NCBI GenBank assembly: GCA_016177705.1
Contig: JACOUT010000009.1
Span: forward strand, 397,519-461,518
Reading direction: 5' to 3'
Source: Deltaproteobacteria bacterium
GTDB lineage: Bacteria; Myxococcota; UBA727; VGSZ01
Length of the DNA stretch: 64,000 nucleotides
Shown in pieces: positions 36,301 through 44,023 of this stretch. The position numbers and the translations under genes were made by a program. The notes beneath the pieces are model-generated. The model ran no database searches. It had not been told where the DNA came from and saw only the letters and a program-made list of their open reading frames with translations. Every line of letters begins with the position of its first letter. Position 1 is the stretch's first letter.

Positions 36301-39300
36301 CGCGGGCGCGCTCGCGCTTCGCGGCGTCGGCCCCTGGCCGGCAGACGCTGCCGATGACGTGGCGCGTGCGCGTCGCTTGCGCGAACGAACGTTGTCGGCG
36401 GGCACGCTGCTCGCTTGGCACGCCGCAGCTCGGCGCACCACGCCGCTCGCGCGCGCTCGCGCCGGCGCGCCCGAAGATCGGGCGGTCGCCTGGCGCGAGC
36501 TGGCGTCAACCGTCGCCGCAGCGACGGGCGAGGCAGCCGCCATCACCGCCGCGCGGCTGCTGTCGCGCGCCGGCGTGCCGATGTCGGAGGCGCCCATCGA
36601 GGTGCGCCTGGCGGTCGACCCGGCGCTCTCCGCCCCGGCCGCGCGCGCGGCCGCCCTCGCCGACGCCTTGGCATCGGCCGAGCTGTCGCGCGAGCCCGGG
36701 CGGCGAGATGCGCTGGTGGCGTCGTTCGACGCGCTCGACGCGCAGGGCTTCGCCGGCGCGCGCTTGCGGCAAGACGTCCATGGCGGCCGGCCCGGCATCA
36801 CCGGTCACGTCGACGCGGCCGATCTGGGCGCGGGCGTCGACGTGGCGGCGCTCGTGCGGCTGTTCGGTCGCCGCCCGTCGCCCGCGCTGCGCACCACCGC
36901 CGCCGCGCTGCTCGCGTCGCAGGGCGAAGAGGCGCTCGCGCGCGCGTTGGACCCGCGGCTGTTCGCCGCGGCGCCGCCGTCGGCGAGCGCCGCGTTGCTG
37001 CGCTCGGCCGCCGCGCGCGCCGCCGACGCGCGCGAGCGCGCCGGCTTGCTGCGGCAGGCGGCCGCCATCGGTGGCTACGACGCCGAGCTCGAGCGCGAGA
37101 TCCAGGAGGCGGCCGAGGCCGCCGCGCTGCCGCTCGTGGTGTGTGAGAGCCTGGGGCGCATGGCCGGCGCCGCCGAGGAGCCAGCGGTGCGCGCGGGCTT
37201 CCTGCGGGAGCGTGCGCTGGTGCGCGTGGGCTTCACCGAGCTGACCGCACTCGCCTGCCGTGACGCGGCCGCTGCCCACGACCTTCAGCCCAAGGCCGTC
37301 GACACCGCGCGCTTGTGGCTGCAGGTCGCCGAGCTGCACGGCGCCCCACGGGATATCGCGGCCGCGCTCGGCGCGGTGGCGCGCACCGAGGATGACCCGC
37401 GCGCGCACGCGGACGCGAGCGCGCGCCGCGTGGAGCTGCTCGCCGGCGAGCTGCACGACGCCGAGGGAGCGCTGGCCGCTGTCGAGGAGGCGCTCGGCCG
37501 CGCGCCGAACGATGCAGCGCTGCTGCGCGCCAAGGCGCGGGCGCTCGAGGCGATGGGCGACCGCGCGGCCGCGGTGGGCGCGCTGTGCCTGGCCGCCCGC
37601 GCCGGCGACGCCGAGGCGCTCGACGCCGCCGAGCCGCTCGCGCGCGAGCTGGCCTCGCCGCGTCTGCTCGACGAGGTGCTGGCCGCGCGCCTGCTCAGTC
37701 CGATGCAGGGCCGCCTCGATCCGGTGCGCCGACGCGAGGTGGCGCTCGAGCGCGCCGTGCTGCAGGCGGAGCAGCTCGGCGACCGGCCGGCCGCGCTCGC
37801 GCTGCTCGAGCAGCAGGCGCTCGCCGACGATGCCGATGCCGCTGCGCGTCGGCAGCTCGCGCTCTGGTACGCCGCCGATCGGCGCTTCCTCGACGCCGCG
37901 CTCGCCTGGGAGTCGGCCGCGGCCGTGGCCGACCTGCCGCCGGTCGAGCGCGGGCCCGCTGCGCGCGAGGCCGCGTGCCTGCTCGCCTCGCTCGGCGACC
38001 TCGAGCGCGCCGGCCCGCTCGCCGAGGTGGCGGTCGGCTGCGGCGTCGTCGACCACAAGGTGCTGGCGGTCGCGGGCGCCTGGCACCGCGCGCACAACCG
38101 CTGGGACGTCGTCGACCGGCTGCTCGAGTCGGAGATCGCGCTCGAGCCCGACGTGCAGCGCCAGGCGGGCGTCTGGCTCGAGCGCGCCCACCTGCGCCGC
38201 CAACAGCTCGACGACGCCGCCGGCGCCAAGCGCGCGCTGCACCGCGTGCTCGACCTCGATCCATGCAACGCGGGCGCGCTCGCCGTCATGCGCGCGGACG
38301 CCGAGCACGACCGCAGCTACGGCGCGCTGCGCGCAGCCTTGTTCCGCGCCGCCGAGTCCACCGCCGATCGCCGCACCCAGCGCCGCCTGTTGCTCGAGAT
38401 CGCCACGCTCGATCTCGATCGCTTCGACGACGCGCGCGCCGCGGAGGCGACGCTGGCGAAGGCGCTCGAGCTCGACGCCGACGCCGCCGACGCGCTGGTG
38501 CTCAAGGCTCGCCTGCTGGTCAAGGGTGGCCACGTCGAGGGCGTGGCGGCGCTCATCGAGCGCGCCGAGCAGGCTGGCGCCCGCGAGCTGCCCGGCATCC
38601 TGCAGCTCGTGCGCGGCGAGGGGCTGCTGCTGTCGGGTGAGCGCGACGCCGCCATGGCCGCGCTCAAGAAGGCCGCCGCCGACCCGGAGACCGCCGACAA
38701 GGCCTGGGACCTGCTGGTCGACATGCACGAGGGCACGCCCGAGCTGCTGCCCACGCTGGTCGAGGCGCGGGGCGCAGCGCAGGACGACAAGCGCCGCCTC
38801 GCCCTGCTGCGCCGCGAGGCGCGCGCGCGCCAGAAGGCGGGCGCTGACGACGCGCTCGTGACGATCGCCGAGCAAATCCTCGCGCTCGACGCCGGCGACA
38901 CCGACGCCTTCAAGGTGGTGCGCGAGGCCTACACCAAGAAGCGCAAGCCGCAGCTCGTGCAGCCGGCCATGAGCGCGTGGGCGCGCGCGGCGTCCGGCCA
39001 GGAGCACGCGCGCCGCCTCGGCCAGCTTGGCTGCTTCCTGCTCGATGAGGTGGGCGACGAGGCGCAGGCGCGCGAAGCGTTCGAGGAGGCGCTCTCGGCC
39101 GACGCCAACGAAGCGACCTCCTTGGTACGCCTGGCCGACATCGCCTGGGCGGCGCGCGACGACGAGCGCGCGCTCGATCTGCTCGATCGCATCGGGCCGG
39201 ACCAGTGGCAGCGCACGCCCGTCGACCTCGCGTACCGGCGCGCGCGCTGCGCCTTCGCGCTCGGGCGCGACGACGCGCACGATCGCCTGCGCGCCGTGCT

Positions 39301-41272
39301 GCGGCTCGACGCCAAACATCAAGACGCCCTCGAGATGATGGTGCGCTCGTCGCTGCAACGTCACGACGACGAGGGGGCCGAGTTCGCGCTCGAGGCGCTG
39401 ACCGCGGCCATCCCGCCGCGCGAGGACCCGGTGCGGCTGGCGCAGGCCTGCCTCGAGCTGACCACGCTGCGCGGGCGCCAGGGCCGCTTCGGCGACGCGC
39501 TGGTGGCTGCCGAGCGCGCCTTCGACCTCGACCCGACCAACGTGGTGGTGCTCGAGGCGGTGGCCGAGGCGCGCGGCGCGGCCGGCCGCCACGCCGAGGC
39601 CGCCGAAGCCTGGCGGCGCGCGTCGGCGGCGCGCACCGGCCAGGCGCGCGCCAGCGCGCTCGAGAAGCGCGCGACCCACCTGGCGCGGGCCGGCCGCACC
39701 GCCGACGCCGTCGAGTTGCTGCTCGACCTGAAGCGCGAGACCGGCACCGCGCGCTACAAGAGCGAGGCCGAGGAGCTGGCGCGCGCGAGCGGCGACGCAC
39801 AGCTCATGCGCAAGCTGCACCTGGCGCCGGGCGCCGTCAGCATGCCGGAGGGCGCGCCGGTGGCGTCGAGCCCACCCGAGATCACGCGCACCGAGTCGCA
39901 GGCGGCAGACTCCGACCGCGCCATGCAGGCGGGCTTCAACGCGCTGCACATGCAGGTGCGCGCCAACCTCGAGGAGAACGACCCGAAGACCGCCCTGCGC
40001 ATCGTCGAGCAGGCGCTGCAAGCGGGCGGCGCCGACCCGAAGCTGCTCAGCATGGGCCTCGAGGCCGCCGAGCGCCTGGGCACACCGCAGCGCCTGGTGG
40101 AGCTGCTCGAGGCGCGCCTCAAGGCCGCCTCCGAGCCGGCCGAGGTGAAGGAGCTGGCGCGCATCGGCGCGCGCTTGTGCAGGGACCGCCTCGCCGATCC
40201 CGATCGCGCGGCCGGCCTGCTCTACCTGGCGCACCAGGCCGACGCCGAGGATCTCGACATCCGCTTCGAGCTGACCGAGCTGTACGCGCTGATCCCGCGC
40301 CTGGTGGGCCACGCCGTCACCGGCGTGCTGCAGTTGTTGCGGCGCACGCCAGCCGACCCGCGCGTCTTCGAGCTGGCCGGCGCGCTCGCCGAGGCGCAGG
40401 GCCAAACGGAGCGCGCGGCCAACCTGCGCTCCGTGGCGCACACGCTGCAGGGCAAGGGCGTCGCCTACGACCCGCGCGCCATGGTGCTCGACGAGCGGCC
40501 GACCATCCGCCCCTTCGACGACGAGACCATCCGCTCTCGCCTGGCGCCCACCGGCTGGGGAGGTCCGCTGCACGACCTGCTGGTGCTGGTGGGGCCGGCG
40601 CTCGCCTCCGCGTTCCACGACGGCGTGTTGCCGCCGGGCGCGCGCCCGTTGCACGAGGTCAGCTCGCGCGGCGCGCTCGCGCTCGACCGCGTCGAGCGCA
40701 TCCTGCCCGGCCGCCCATTCCGGCTGCAGGCCGCGGCGGTCGATCGTTTGGTGGTGGTGCCGGGCGTGGTCGCCACCGCCATCATCCCGCTCGACGCCGT
40801 GCAGCTCGGCGACGCGGCGCTGCTCGCGCTGGTGGCGCGCGCCTACGGCCTGGTGCGCCTGGGCGCCATCGCGGGAGCGGTCATCCCCGAGGGGCAGGAG
40901 GGCGCAGCCGCCGAGCTGTTGCGCGGCGCGCTGCTCGGTGGCGCCACCGACGCGCGCGCGCAGAAGTTGCGCTTGCAGTTGCGCGAGGAGGAGCGGCAGG
41001 CGGCCGAGCGCTTGGTCGAGCCGGCGCTCAAGGGCGACGTCGCGAGCGCGCTGCGCGTGCTGGTGCGCGGCGCCGATCGCTTCGCGCTGATGGCGTCGGG
41101 CAACGTCATAGCCACGCTGCACGCGTCGTCGTTGCCCGGCCTTCTGCGCGAGGCGCCGCAGAAGGCCGCCGCCATGTTGCAGACGAGCCCGGTGGCGCTC
41201 GAGCTGTGCGCCTTCGCCGCGCGCGACAACACCTGGCTGGTGCGCCGCCAGCACGGCTTGTCGTCGACGTAG
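27311..41272 (+). CDS. Giant TPR-like solenoid protein, 4653 residues
   Basis: A single open frame of 13,962 bp, Ala- and Leu-rich throughout. Residues about 45-260 form a beta-rich, non-repetitive N-terminal domain (starting LGFHLRFEAGRALLALENRA). From about 290 to about 4360 the protein is an almost continuous series of helical pairs with TPR spacing and signatures such as the AxxxLxxAxxLDP-type turns in ALALDPKQRTAARLLARQLR. A Pro/Ser-rich linker near residues 4180-4210 interrupts the solenoid. The last 260 residues are a separate domain. There is no signal peptide or transmembrane segment, so a cytoplasmic scaffold is the default reading. Function unknown. The ATG at 27311 precedes the first conserved domain; upstream in-frame sequence overlaps the divergent regulator and is antisense to it. 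Confidence 0.85.
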   Translation: MATRDGDPTDKAKQTGSISLPALTRELAPSAPEDPTPQAIGPPEQLGFHLRFEAGRALLALENRALSPGVEIKRALFEVPDVEFPLDVSGGAQRFQSRRLTLRAIELSLSHASLYLPDQLKAGGFTLLRERSRAGGVELLVELAGPAGPVPLRARGLFAPVGEAGVALVLHEVIAFSPLPRPRLEVAAALLDALALPGALPARAMVRRADPFRAVLRQLLPAYGWKVPAVGDVRVNEVVFGKTDVTLRAWSRALPDGWKAPKEQKRGPLEEAVALAVFADGMDEAKDDVARLALVDRLIDERALAPAVVPFAAEVLRRSARRRAEGDDLIARALGNAPEHLGLLSAHAEAEELEPAERGRRLLALGKAADAADEPWVAARAFLAAAGQARLADDAALALEAAEAGFLADPSLAETGALFCSLLAERGDLSRALSVGRTALERTEEPTAAEALAVRLAGFARAAEGIDAARVLLRRALRRADRVDALGALIDVEVEAGALERAAELLTRLLMQAERPEHAAARADVELLAARIAEARGDRDTARLHLARARELRPGDAAVAVRLAQLFDDDRQLDRALEVLRDATEAPEVPAMALALFARLSVKRHGAGDAERARAALARIAPGERDRAVLRTDAEAQAMLGEPGPLAELLAAEGELLGAARLFVDAARIEDAGAALARALVDQQSGVAEALVELAARDAEPAAVVRALAAAAAPLPDAALHGPAGRLAAAGRVKDAHALLDGRGDVVSVEQRASFAEAAADVALEVEERERLAALLEAEPAARDPAAVRRAGDVHRRLGALHVRPGGRGAAAAADAWQRASEAGAVDVAAWLDAALHSGDAARLARVLRREDAEVHAVPSGPLRDAVRAATAAGDAVGDAGARLRLSGVLAARAERLSDVEDYLGAARALPPRQAAAVLGDAALRHGRADWLLEAADILANTDERGRALALLLDAPPAGVGGAVEVQRRAFGLAQQLGDAPALEKSAAALFARADLPREERLAVHAAKAAALGLVDRTAALAALGAWLDDDAGAEAALTTLVGALLDDARFEPALDRLQRAVEAGGPATDARRALLARAADAAQKQGEVAFEIRARELMLGDRAPQDARFTADLERLADLYAEAGRFRSAVDVLERRVLAGGSDETLAALLLRIAALEEDQLGDKPRAAAALRGHLRHAPDDASASRRLQGLLHDSKDDAGLHEECMRRAARLRPGAERTELLLRAGDAALRAGLHAEARDAWMTALASTPWSVEALDKLLTLARADKNHRLVVRARLVAAQTLADGPAAAEQAAEAGAYLYSFLGRPRLALSCFRWAESRDKKPQRHTRLIVDLHRALGEGGAALAAIDQLLDKAKDKEKPLLLESRAEVLEELLGEHAAAADARRQALALDPKQRTAARLLARQLRQAGDVRGALAVERAFAEAALSGRAKAAVYAQLAVAAEEELKDAALCAELCAAALKLDGAVDVLRRYARVLEAAGDNAEAVDALKRLAEANLALDERLDVLVKKARLEEHGLGNKKEARRTLRAALADAELAAHPGADVLVDGLSRLEEELDDPAAAAALLQDALAEHPEGTKALGDRPRLLERVAGLLDAGAEAGRDPGRALDLLEEAAQLADLSRASELRRARLAEGLGRHAVAAVALERLLALSPDAEERLALLGRLALAAERADRIELALSSWAERAERLPGDIDTLRAVERLAGRLGRAAEARAAADALVRIEAGADDERALRLLFCARDSRDRLADAKSGAWLFSRALALRTDASLRREALACAEAARDAGAALALLVQMEEQGDELSAEDLARRAELRIETSGASRAALDDVVTALDRGAAADVRTVDLLARAASGAPDAAARALLARLPAGGAAADALRQVMVGERLADRSIDLDVVLAIADALPADLAATTAAATALLDHDSAAGRMLDRLERLRPVLAGRADLRARALLVLRDQEAWAAVADVLGDAVEAAAPAERRALRLELVSVLRTGLEDDARAVPHLQLLVDEDPDDREAWGELLESLDALGDTGALAEALGRRAARAAGLERRELVRRRSLLLVELGRGVEALPLLTQVRREHGGDVELKDIERRIHEAQGAVVLGAHLAAELERAQAGDGPTADAAAADAERLLALDVEAVDPAARVLAHLRLADSPAAARVRAAEVLEAPASVERRVTEAVTVAERLPDELRPAFLEGLARQLGALGSADALCLSDALFARAVPGTAAAFGVAAVQRRWRTAGPRRAQADVDRLRAQATTPQELRAAAAVELRLALRLHDAPAIAECMTALDGRSGEALANAWAARADGSAREALEGRAARAVLAAASGAAAVVAAVRTGDAARGQRLLSRAGSGELRRAAQRARRLRLTPERLSLRLALAEALPDADSVLELREAARVALAVARPDDAARALDGLLARGAGDAATLSARADVAWDRGEANAAARAAAAADALAALNPPGGGAEALRHRRRAVEALVRRGDAAPLAQALLAFARAAPDDAAVQTEALGLAEASGCADIVDTLMAEAAERSAGAEARGEAVRRRASHRLHALKDAKGAFEVLRDGAAGGDARLKDEAYRLAVSEGLVEEQLEVVDDPLAKAGLLALLGKSAAALAAAEALEEPAAALLAAEVAALEGDVGREAAALERLFAGGAADAASLALLVGLDRRRGRLDEAAARAADLIDRFGASPERVALLIEIAGGGAAAAKVAPALRGLLEAGVVPSPLVERAVDVWEAAAHLAALPEDVRAARLRRCRALDRDELWLQFLEAELPAAPVEEVARWLKPLLARGTILRRLAGDGEGTRGGDAGTVAGARLAEAVARLVQGGDAAAVVEALTALERAAPLPWALRRELAGALAVLGRPRDAAAVLLGGAPPADGAARAELAVSAARFSLDAGDVPLACDALLRLPLAFFDDASIAFASEAARRAGGAGVGGAGAALAVRLAVAAADEGMIDQALALAAAAPPAMARAVAAWRLRSAPLDERAWRLAAQGGGAAQQHFAGALALRGVGPWPADAADDVARARRLRERTLSAGTLLAWHAAARRTTPLARARAGAPEDRAVAWRELASTVAAATGEAAAITAARLLSRAGVPMSEAPIEVRLAVDPALSAPAARAAALADALASAELSREPGRRDALVASFDALDAQGFAGARLRQDVHGGRPGITGHVDAADLGAGVDVAALVRLFGRRPSPALRTTAAALLASQGEEALARALDPRLFAAAPPSASAALLRSAAARAADARERAGLLRQAAAIGGYDAELEREIQEAAEAAALPLVVCESLGRMAGAAEEPAVRAGFLRERALVRVGFTELTALACRDAAAAHDLQPKAVDTARLWLQVAELHGAPRDIAAALGAVARTEDDPRAHADASARRVELLAGELHDAEGALAAVEEALGRAPNDAALLRAKARALEAMGDRAAAVGALCLAARAGDAEALDAAEPLARELASPRLLDEVLAARLLSPMQGRLDPVRRREVALERAVLQAEQLGDRPAALALLEQQALADDADAAARRQLALWYAADRRFLDAALAWESAAAVADLPPVERGPAAREAACLLASLGDLERAGPLAEVAVGCGVVDHKVLAVAGAWHRAHNRWDVVDRLLESEIALEPDVQRQAGVWLERAHLRRQQLDDAAGAKRALHRVLDLDPCNAGALAVMRADAEHDRSYGALRAALFRAAESTADRRTQRRLLLEIATLDLDRFDDARAAEATLAKALELDADAADALVLKARLLVKGGHVEGVAALIERAEQAGARELPGILQLVRGEGLLLSGERDAAMAALKKAAADPETADKAWDLLVDMHEGTPELLPTLVEARGAAQDDKRRLALLRREARARQKAGADDALVTIAEQILALDAGDTDAFKVVREAYTKKRKPQLVQPAMSAWARAASGQEHARRLGQLGCFLLDEVGDEAQAREAFEEALSADANEATSLVRLADIAWAARDDERALDLLDRIGPDQWQRTPVDLAYRRARCAFALGRDDAHDRLRAVLRLDAKHQDALEMMVRSSLQRHDDEGAEFALEALTAAIPPREDPVRLAQACLELTTLRGRQGRFGDALVAAERAFDLDPTNVVVLEAVAEARGAAGRHAEAAEAWRRASAARTGQARASALEKRATHLARAGRTADAVELLLDLKRETGTARYKSEAEELARASGDAQLMRKLHLAPGAVSMPEGAPVASSPPEITRTESQAADSDRAMQAGFNALHMQVRANLEENDPKTALRIVEQALQAGGADPKLLSMGLEAAERLGTPQRLVELLEARLKAASEPAEVKELARIGARLCRDRLADPDRAAGLLYLAHQADAEDLDIRFELTELYALIPRLVGHAVTGVLQLLRRTPADPRVFELAGALAEAQGQTERAANLRSVAHTLQGKGVAYDPRAMVLDERPTIRPFDDETIRSRLAPTGWGGPLHDLLVLVGPALASAFHDGVLPPGARPLHEVSSRGALALDRVERILPGRPFRLQAAAVDRLVVVPGVVATAIIPLDAVQLGDAALLALVARAYGLVRLGAIAGAVIPEGQEGAAAELLRGALLGGATDARAQKLRLQLREEERQAAERLVEPALKGDVASALRVLVRGADRFALMASGNVIATLHASSLPGLLREAPQKAAAMLQTSPVALELCAFAARDNTWLVRRQHGLSST

Positions 41273-41313
41273 CCTCCTGCTACGCCTCCCCGTAGGCATA
41301 CTCGGAGGCCACC

Positions 41314-42486
41314 ATGCGCGAAGTCGTCGTCGTCAGCGCCGTCCGTACTCCCATCGGCGCGTTCCAGGGGGCGCTCGCGTCCCTCACCGCACCCAAGCTC
41401 GGCTCCGTCGTCATCGCGGAGGCGCTCAAGCGCGCGCAGCTCTCGCCGGGCGACGTCTCCGAGGTCATCATGGGCGAGGTGCTGACCGCGGGCGTGGGCC
41501 AGGCCCCCGCGCGCCAGGCGGCGCTCGGCGCCGGCCTGCCCAACAGCGTGCCGTGCTTGACCGTCAACAAGGTGTGCGGCTCAGGGTTGAAGGCCGTGAT
41601 GCTGGCGCGTCAGGCCATCGCGCTCGGCGACGCCGACGTGGTGGTGGCGGGTGGCATGGAGTCGATGTCGAACGCGCCCTACCTCTTGCCCACGGCGCGC
41701 GGCGGCATGCGCATGGGCAACGCCACCGCCGTCGACAGCATGATCCACGACGGCCTGTGGGACCCCTACGGCAACGCGCACATGGGCAACTTCGGCGACG
41801 CGTGCGCGCGCGAGCACGATTTCACGCGTGAGGCACAAGACGCCTTCACCAAGACCTCGTACGAGCGTGCGCTCGCCGCGCAGAAGAGCGGCTGGTTCGC
41901 CGGCGAGATCGTCGGCGTCGAGGTCAAGGAGGGCAAGGACGTCAGGATCGTCGACACCGACGAGGAACCCGGCCGCTTCAAGCCCGAGAAGATCGGCGCC
42001 CTCAAGCCGGCCTTCGCCAAGGACGGCACCATCACGGCCGCCAACGCCTCCAAGATAGACGACGGCGCCGCCGCGCTGGTCTTGATGAGCGCCGACGAGG
42101 CCAAGCGTCGCGGCCTGGTGCCGCTGTGCACGTTGGTCGCCGACGCGCAGCACGCCAAGGAGCCCGCGCAGTTCACCACTGCGCCCGCCGGCGCCATCGA
42201 CAAGGCGCTCAAGAAGGCGGGCCTCAAGCCCGGCGACGTCGATCTCTACGAGATCAACGAGGCCTTCGCGGTGGTCGCGATGGTGACCATGAAGCAGCTC
42301 GCGCTCGCGCACGACAAGGTCAACGTGTGGGGCGGCGCGGTCGCGCTCGGGCACCCCATCGGCGGCTCGGGCGCGCGCATCTTCACGACGCTGCTGTCGC
42401 AGATGAAGCGCCTCGACAAGAAGCTCGGCTGCGCGTCGCTCTGCATCGGCGGCGGCGAGGCGGTGGCGGTGGTGGCGCGGCGATGA
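41314..42486 (+). CDS. Acetyl-CoA acetyltransferase (thiolase)
   Basis: A 390-residue thiolase of the biosynthetic AtoB/PhaA type that condenses two acetyl-CoA to acetoacetyl-CoA or runs the reverse cleavage. The acyl-accepting nucleophile is C88 in NKVCGSGLKAV. The histidine motif is GHPIGGSGAR and the second cysteine is in CIGGGEAVAV near the C-terminus, where most thiolases have CIGGGMG. The size is standard. An AGGAGG-like GGAGG precedes the ATG at 41314. It heads the acyl-CoA operon that runs to 48262. Its stop overlaps a lipoprotein start (ATGA at 42483-42486). Confidence 0.95.
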   Translation: MREVVVVSAVRTPIGAFQGALASLTAPKLGSVVIAEALKRAQLSPGDVSEVIMGEVLTAGVGQAPARQAALGAGLPNSVPCLTVNKVCGSGLKAVMLARQAIALGDADVVVAGGMESMSNAPYLLPTARGGMRMGNATAVDSMIHDGLWDPYGNAHMGNFGDACAREHDFTREAQDAFTKTSYERALAAQKSGWFAGEIVGVEVKEGKDVRIVDTDEEPGRFKPEKIGALKPAFAKDGTITAANASKIDDGAAALVLMSADEAKRRGLVPLCTLVADAQHAKEPAQFTTAPAGAIDKALKKAGLKPGDVDLYEINEAFAVVAMVTMKQLALAHDKVNVWGGAVALGHPIGGSGARIFTTLLSQMKRLDKKLGCASLCIGGGEAVAVVARR

Positions 42487-43289
42487 GCGGACGGCTCGCG
42501 TTGGGCCTCGCCTGCTTGGCGCTGGCGCTCGCCTGCGCCACCATGAAGGAGCGCCACGAGGACGCCATCCAAGCGACGGGACGCGCCATGGAGCGCGCGC
42601 CCGGCGCGGCGCGCGAGGCCATCGCGCACCTCGACGCGTTGGCCGGCTCTTTGGCCGAGCCCAAGGAGGCCGATCGGGCCGTGGTCACCGACGCCATGCT
42701 CGAGCGGGCGGCGTCCTTCGCCGCCAAGGCAGCGGCGGCCAGCCCCGACGATGCAGCCGCGGTGCTCTGGCGCGAGGGCCGCATGTGGTCGCTGGCGCGA
42801 AAGGCCGACCCCGCCGAAGCCGCGTACCGGCACTCGGTCGAGGTCAAGCCGACGCCCCCGGGGCTCGCGGGCCTGATGGAGACGCTCGGCACCCGCGGCG
42901 CCTTCGACGACGTACGGGCGGTGTGCGGCAGCGGCGCCGCGGCGCTCGCCGACCACGAGCTCGACGAGCACCTGCGACGCTGCGCGCAGGCGGCACACGC
43001 CGCGGCGGACACCGACACCGCGAGCTGGCTCGGCGACGCCGATCGCGCGCGCCTCGAGGCCTGGCGCGCCGAACGGGCCAAGCAAGAGGCCATCGAGGCG
43101 AAGCGGCGGGAGGAGGCGCAAGCCCGCGCCGAGGAGCGCCGCCGCAAGATGGCGGTGTGTACCGCCACCTGCGAGCAGAAGACGGCCGCGTGCCGCGCCG
43201 GCTGCAGCAAGGACGAGCCCGCGTGCCCCTCGTCGTGCGAGCAGCTCGCGCAGGCGTGTGCCAAGAGCTGCGACGCGGGCATTCCATGA
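42483..43289 (+). CDS. Lipoprotein with Cys-rich C-terminus
   Basis: A 268-residue predicted lipoprotein: a hydrophobic leader ends in lipobox LALAC. The mature part is Ala-rich and helical with a possible TPR-like pair in the middle (about residues 80-125). A charged coiled coil (about 195-225, rich in Arg, Glu and Ala) follows, then a tail with nine closely spaced cysteines (CTATCEQKTAACRAGC and CPSSCEQLAQACAKSC), arranged as CxxxC pairs that could be disulfide-bonded helical hairpins or a metal site. No family was recognised. It overlaps the thiolase stop upstream and the next lipoprotein downstream (ATGA at 43286-43289), so it is co-translated with both. Confidence 0.8.
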   Translation: MSGRLALGLACLALALACATMKERHEDAIQATGRAMERAPGAAREAIAHLDALAGSLAEPKEADRAVVTDAMLERAASFAAKAAAASPDDAAAVLWREGRMWSLARKADPAEAAYRHSVEVKPTPPGLAGLMETLGTRGAFDDVRAVCGSGAAALADHELDEHLRRCAQAAHAAADTDTASWLGDADRARLEAWRAERAKQEAIEAKRREEAQARAEERRRKMAVCTATCEQKTAACRAGCSKDEPACPSSCEQLAQACAKSCDAGIP

Positions 43290-43942
43290 CCGTCGATCGT
43301 CCCCTTCTGCTCCTGGCCGCGGTGCTGGCCGCGGCATGCCCGAACGTCCCGGCCGAGGACAGCTTCACGCTCACCGGCAGCCTCGAGCGAGACGCGGTCG
43401 GCGGTGGCAGCACCACGGCGGTCGCGATCGAGTTCGGATCGAAGAACGCCCGCGCGGAGTGGTGGTCGTGCGACCTGCGCATGACTGCCAACGCGTGCGT
43501 CGGCGAGCACCACGTGAACCTCTACCTGGCGCTGCCGAGCATCACCGACTTCGACGGCCTCGGGCACCCGGGCTGCGTCGGTGGCGACGGCCAGCCCTAC
43601 GGCGCCTACGAGCTGTTGGCGCAAAAGACCGGCGACGGCGAGCCCATCACCATCCCCGGCGACGCCACCGTGCTCGCGTTGGTCGCCAGCGACGTCGACG
43701 GCGACGGCGCGGCCGACCTGGCCGACGACGTCGAGACCACGGCGGCGTCGCGCCTGATGGACGGCAGCGTCGAGGTGCTGCACATCGGCAGCTTCGATGA
43801 CCCGCTCTCCTTGCGCATCACCGGCACCACCGGCAACGGCAACGCGGTCACGGCCGAGTTCGCCGGACCGACGTCGCCGGTGCCGAACCCGCCTCCTCTC
43901 GACGTGGCGCGCACCTGCGTGGCGGCCGACGCGCTGCCCTGA
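43286..43942 (+). CDS. Lipoprotein of unknown function
   Basis: A 218-residue predicted lipoprotein with leader LLLLAAVLAAAC. The mature part is beta-rich with several cysteines (WWSCDLRMTANACVGE, HPGCVGG, RTCVAAD) and an acidic segment VASDVDGDGAADLADDV that resembles a calcium-binding loop. No domain was recognised. It is translationally coupled to the lipoprotein upstream. The 81 bp downstream contain a possible hairpin before the 3-hydroxyacyl-CoA dehydrogenase gene. Confidence 0.75.
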   Translation: MTVDRPLLLLAAVLAAACPNVPAEDSFTLTGSLERDAVGGGSTTAVAIEFGSKNARAEWWSCDLRMTANACVGEHHVNLYLALPSITDFDGLGHPGCVGGDGQPYGAYELLAQKTGDGEPITIPGDATVLALVASDVDGDGAADLADDVETTAASRLMDGSVEVLHIGSFDDPLSLRITGTTGNGNAVTAEFAGPTSPVPNPPPLDVARTCVAADALP

Positions 43943-43968
43943 ACCCGATTGCACGGCGCGGCGCGGGG

Positions 43969-43995
43969 AGGGGTTGACGACGTCCCCGAACCCCT
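43969..43995. promoter_or_regulatory. Inverted repeat before the dehydrogenase gene
   Basis: AGGGGTT (43969-43975) and AACCCCT (43989-43995) form a perfect 7-bp inverted repeat with a 13-base loop, followed by GAAAA. It sits in the only sizeable gap of the acyl-CoA operon. It may be a weak terminator, a processing site or an operator; there is no T-run, so rho-independent termination is doubtful. Confidence 0.3.
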
Positions 43996-44023
43996 GAAAA
44001 CAGGCCGCGACGGAGGTGTCGTG

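Noticed and set aside
36506..41299. Long antisense frames under the giant TPR gene, also at 28541-32230 and 33055-36156
   Set aside because: Antisense to an Ala/Leu-rich coding region, they give Arg/Ala/Ser-rich low-complexity products without signatures; no start context or domain supports them.
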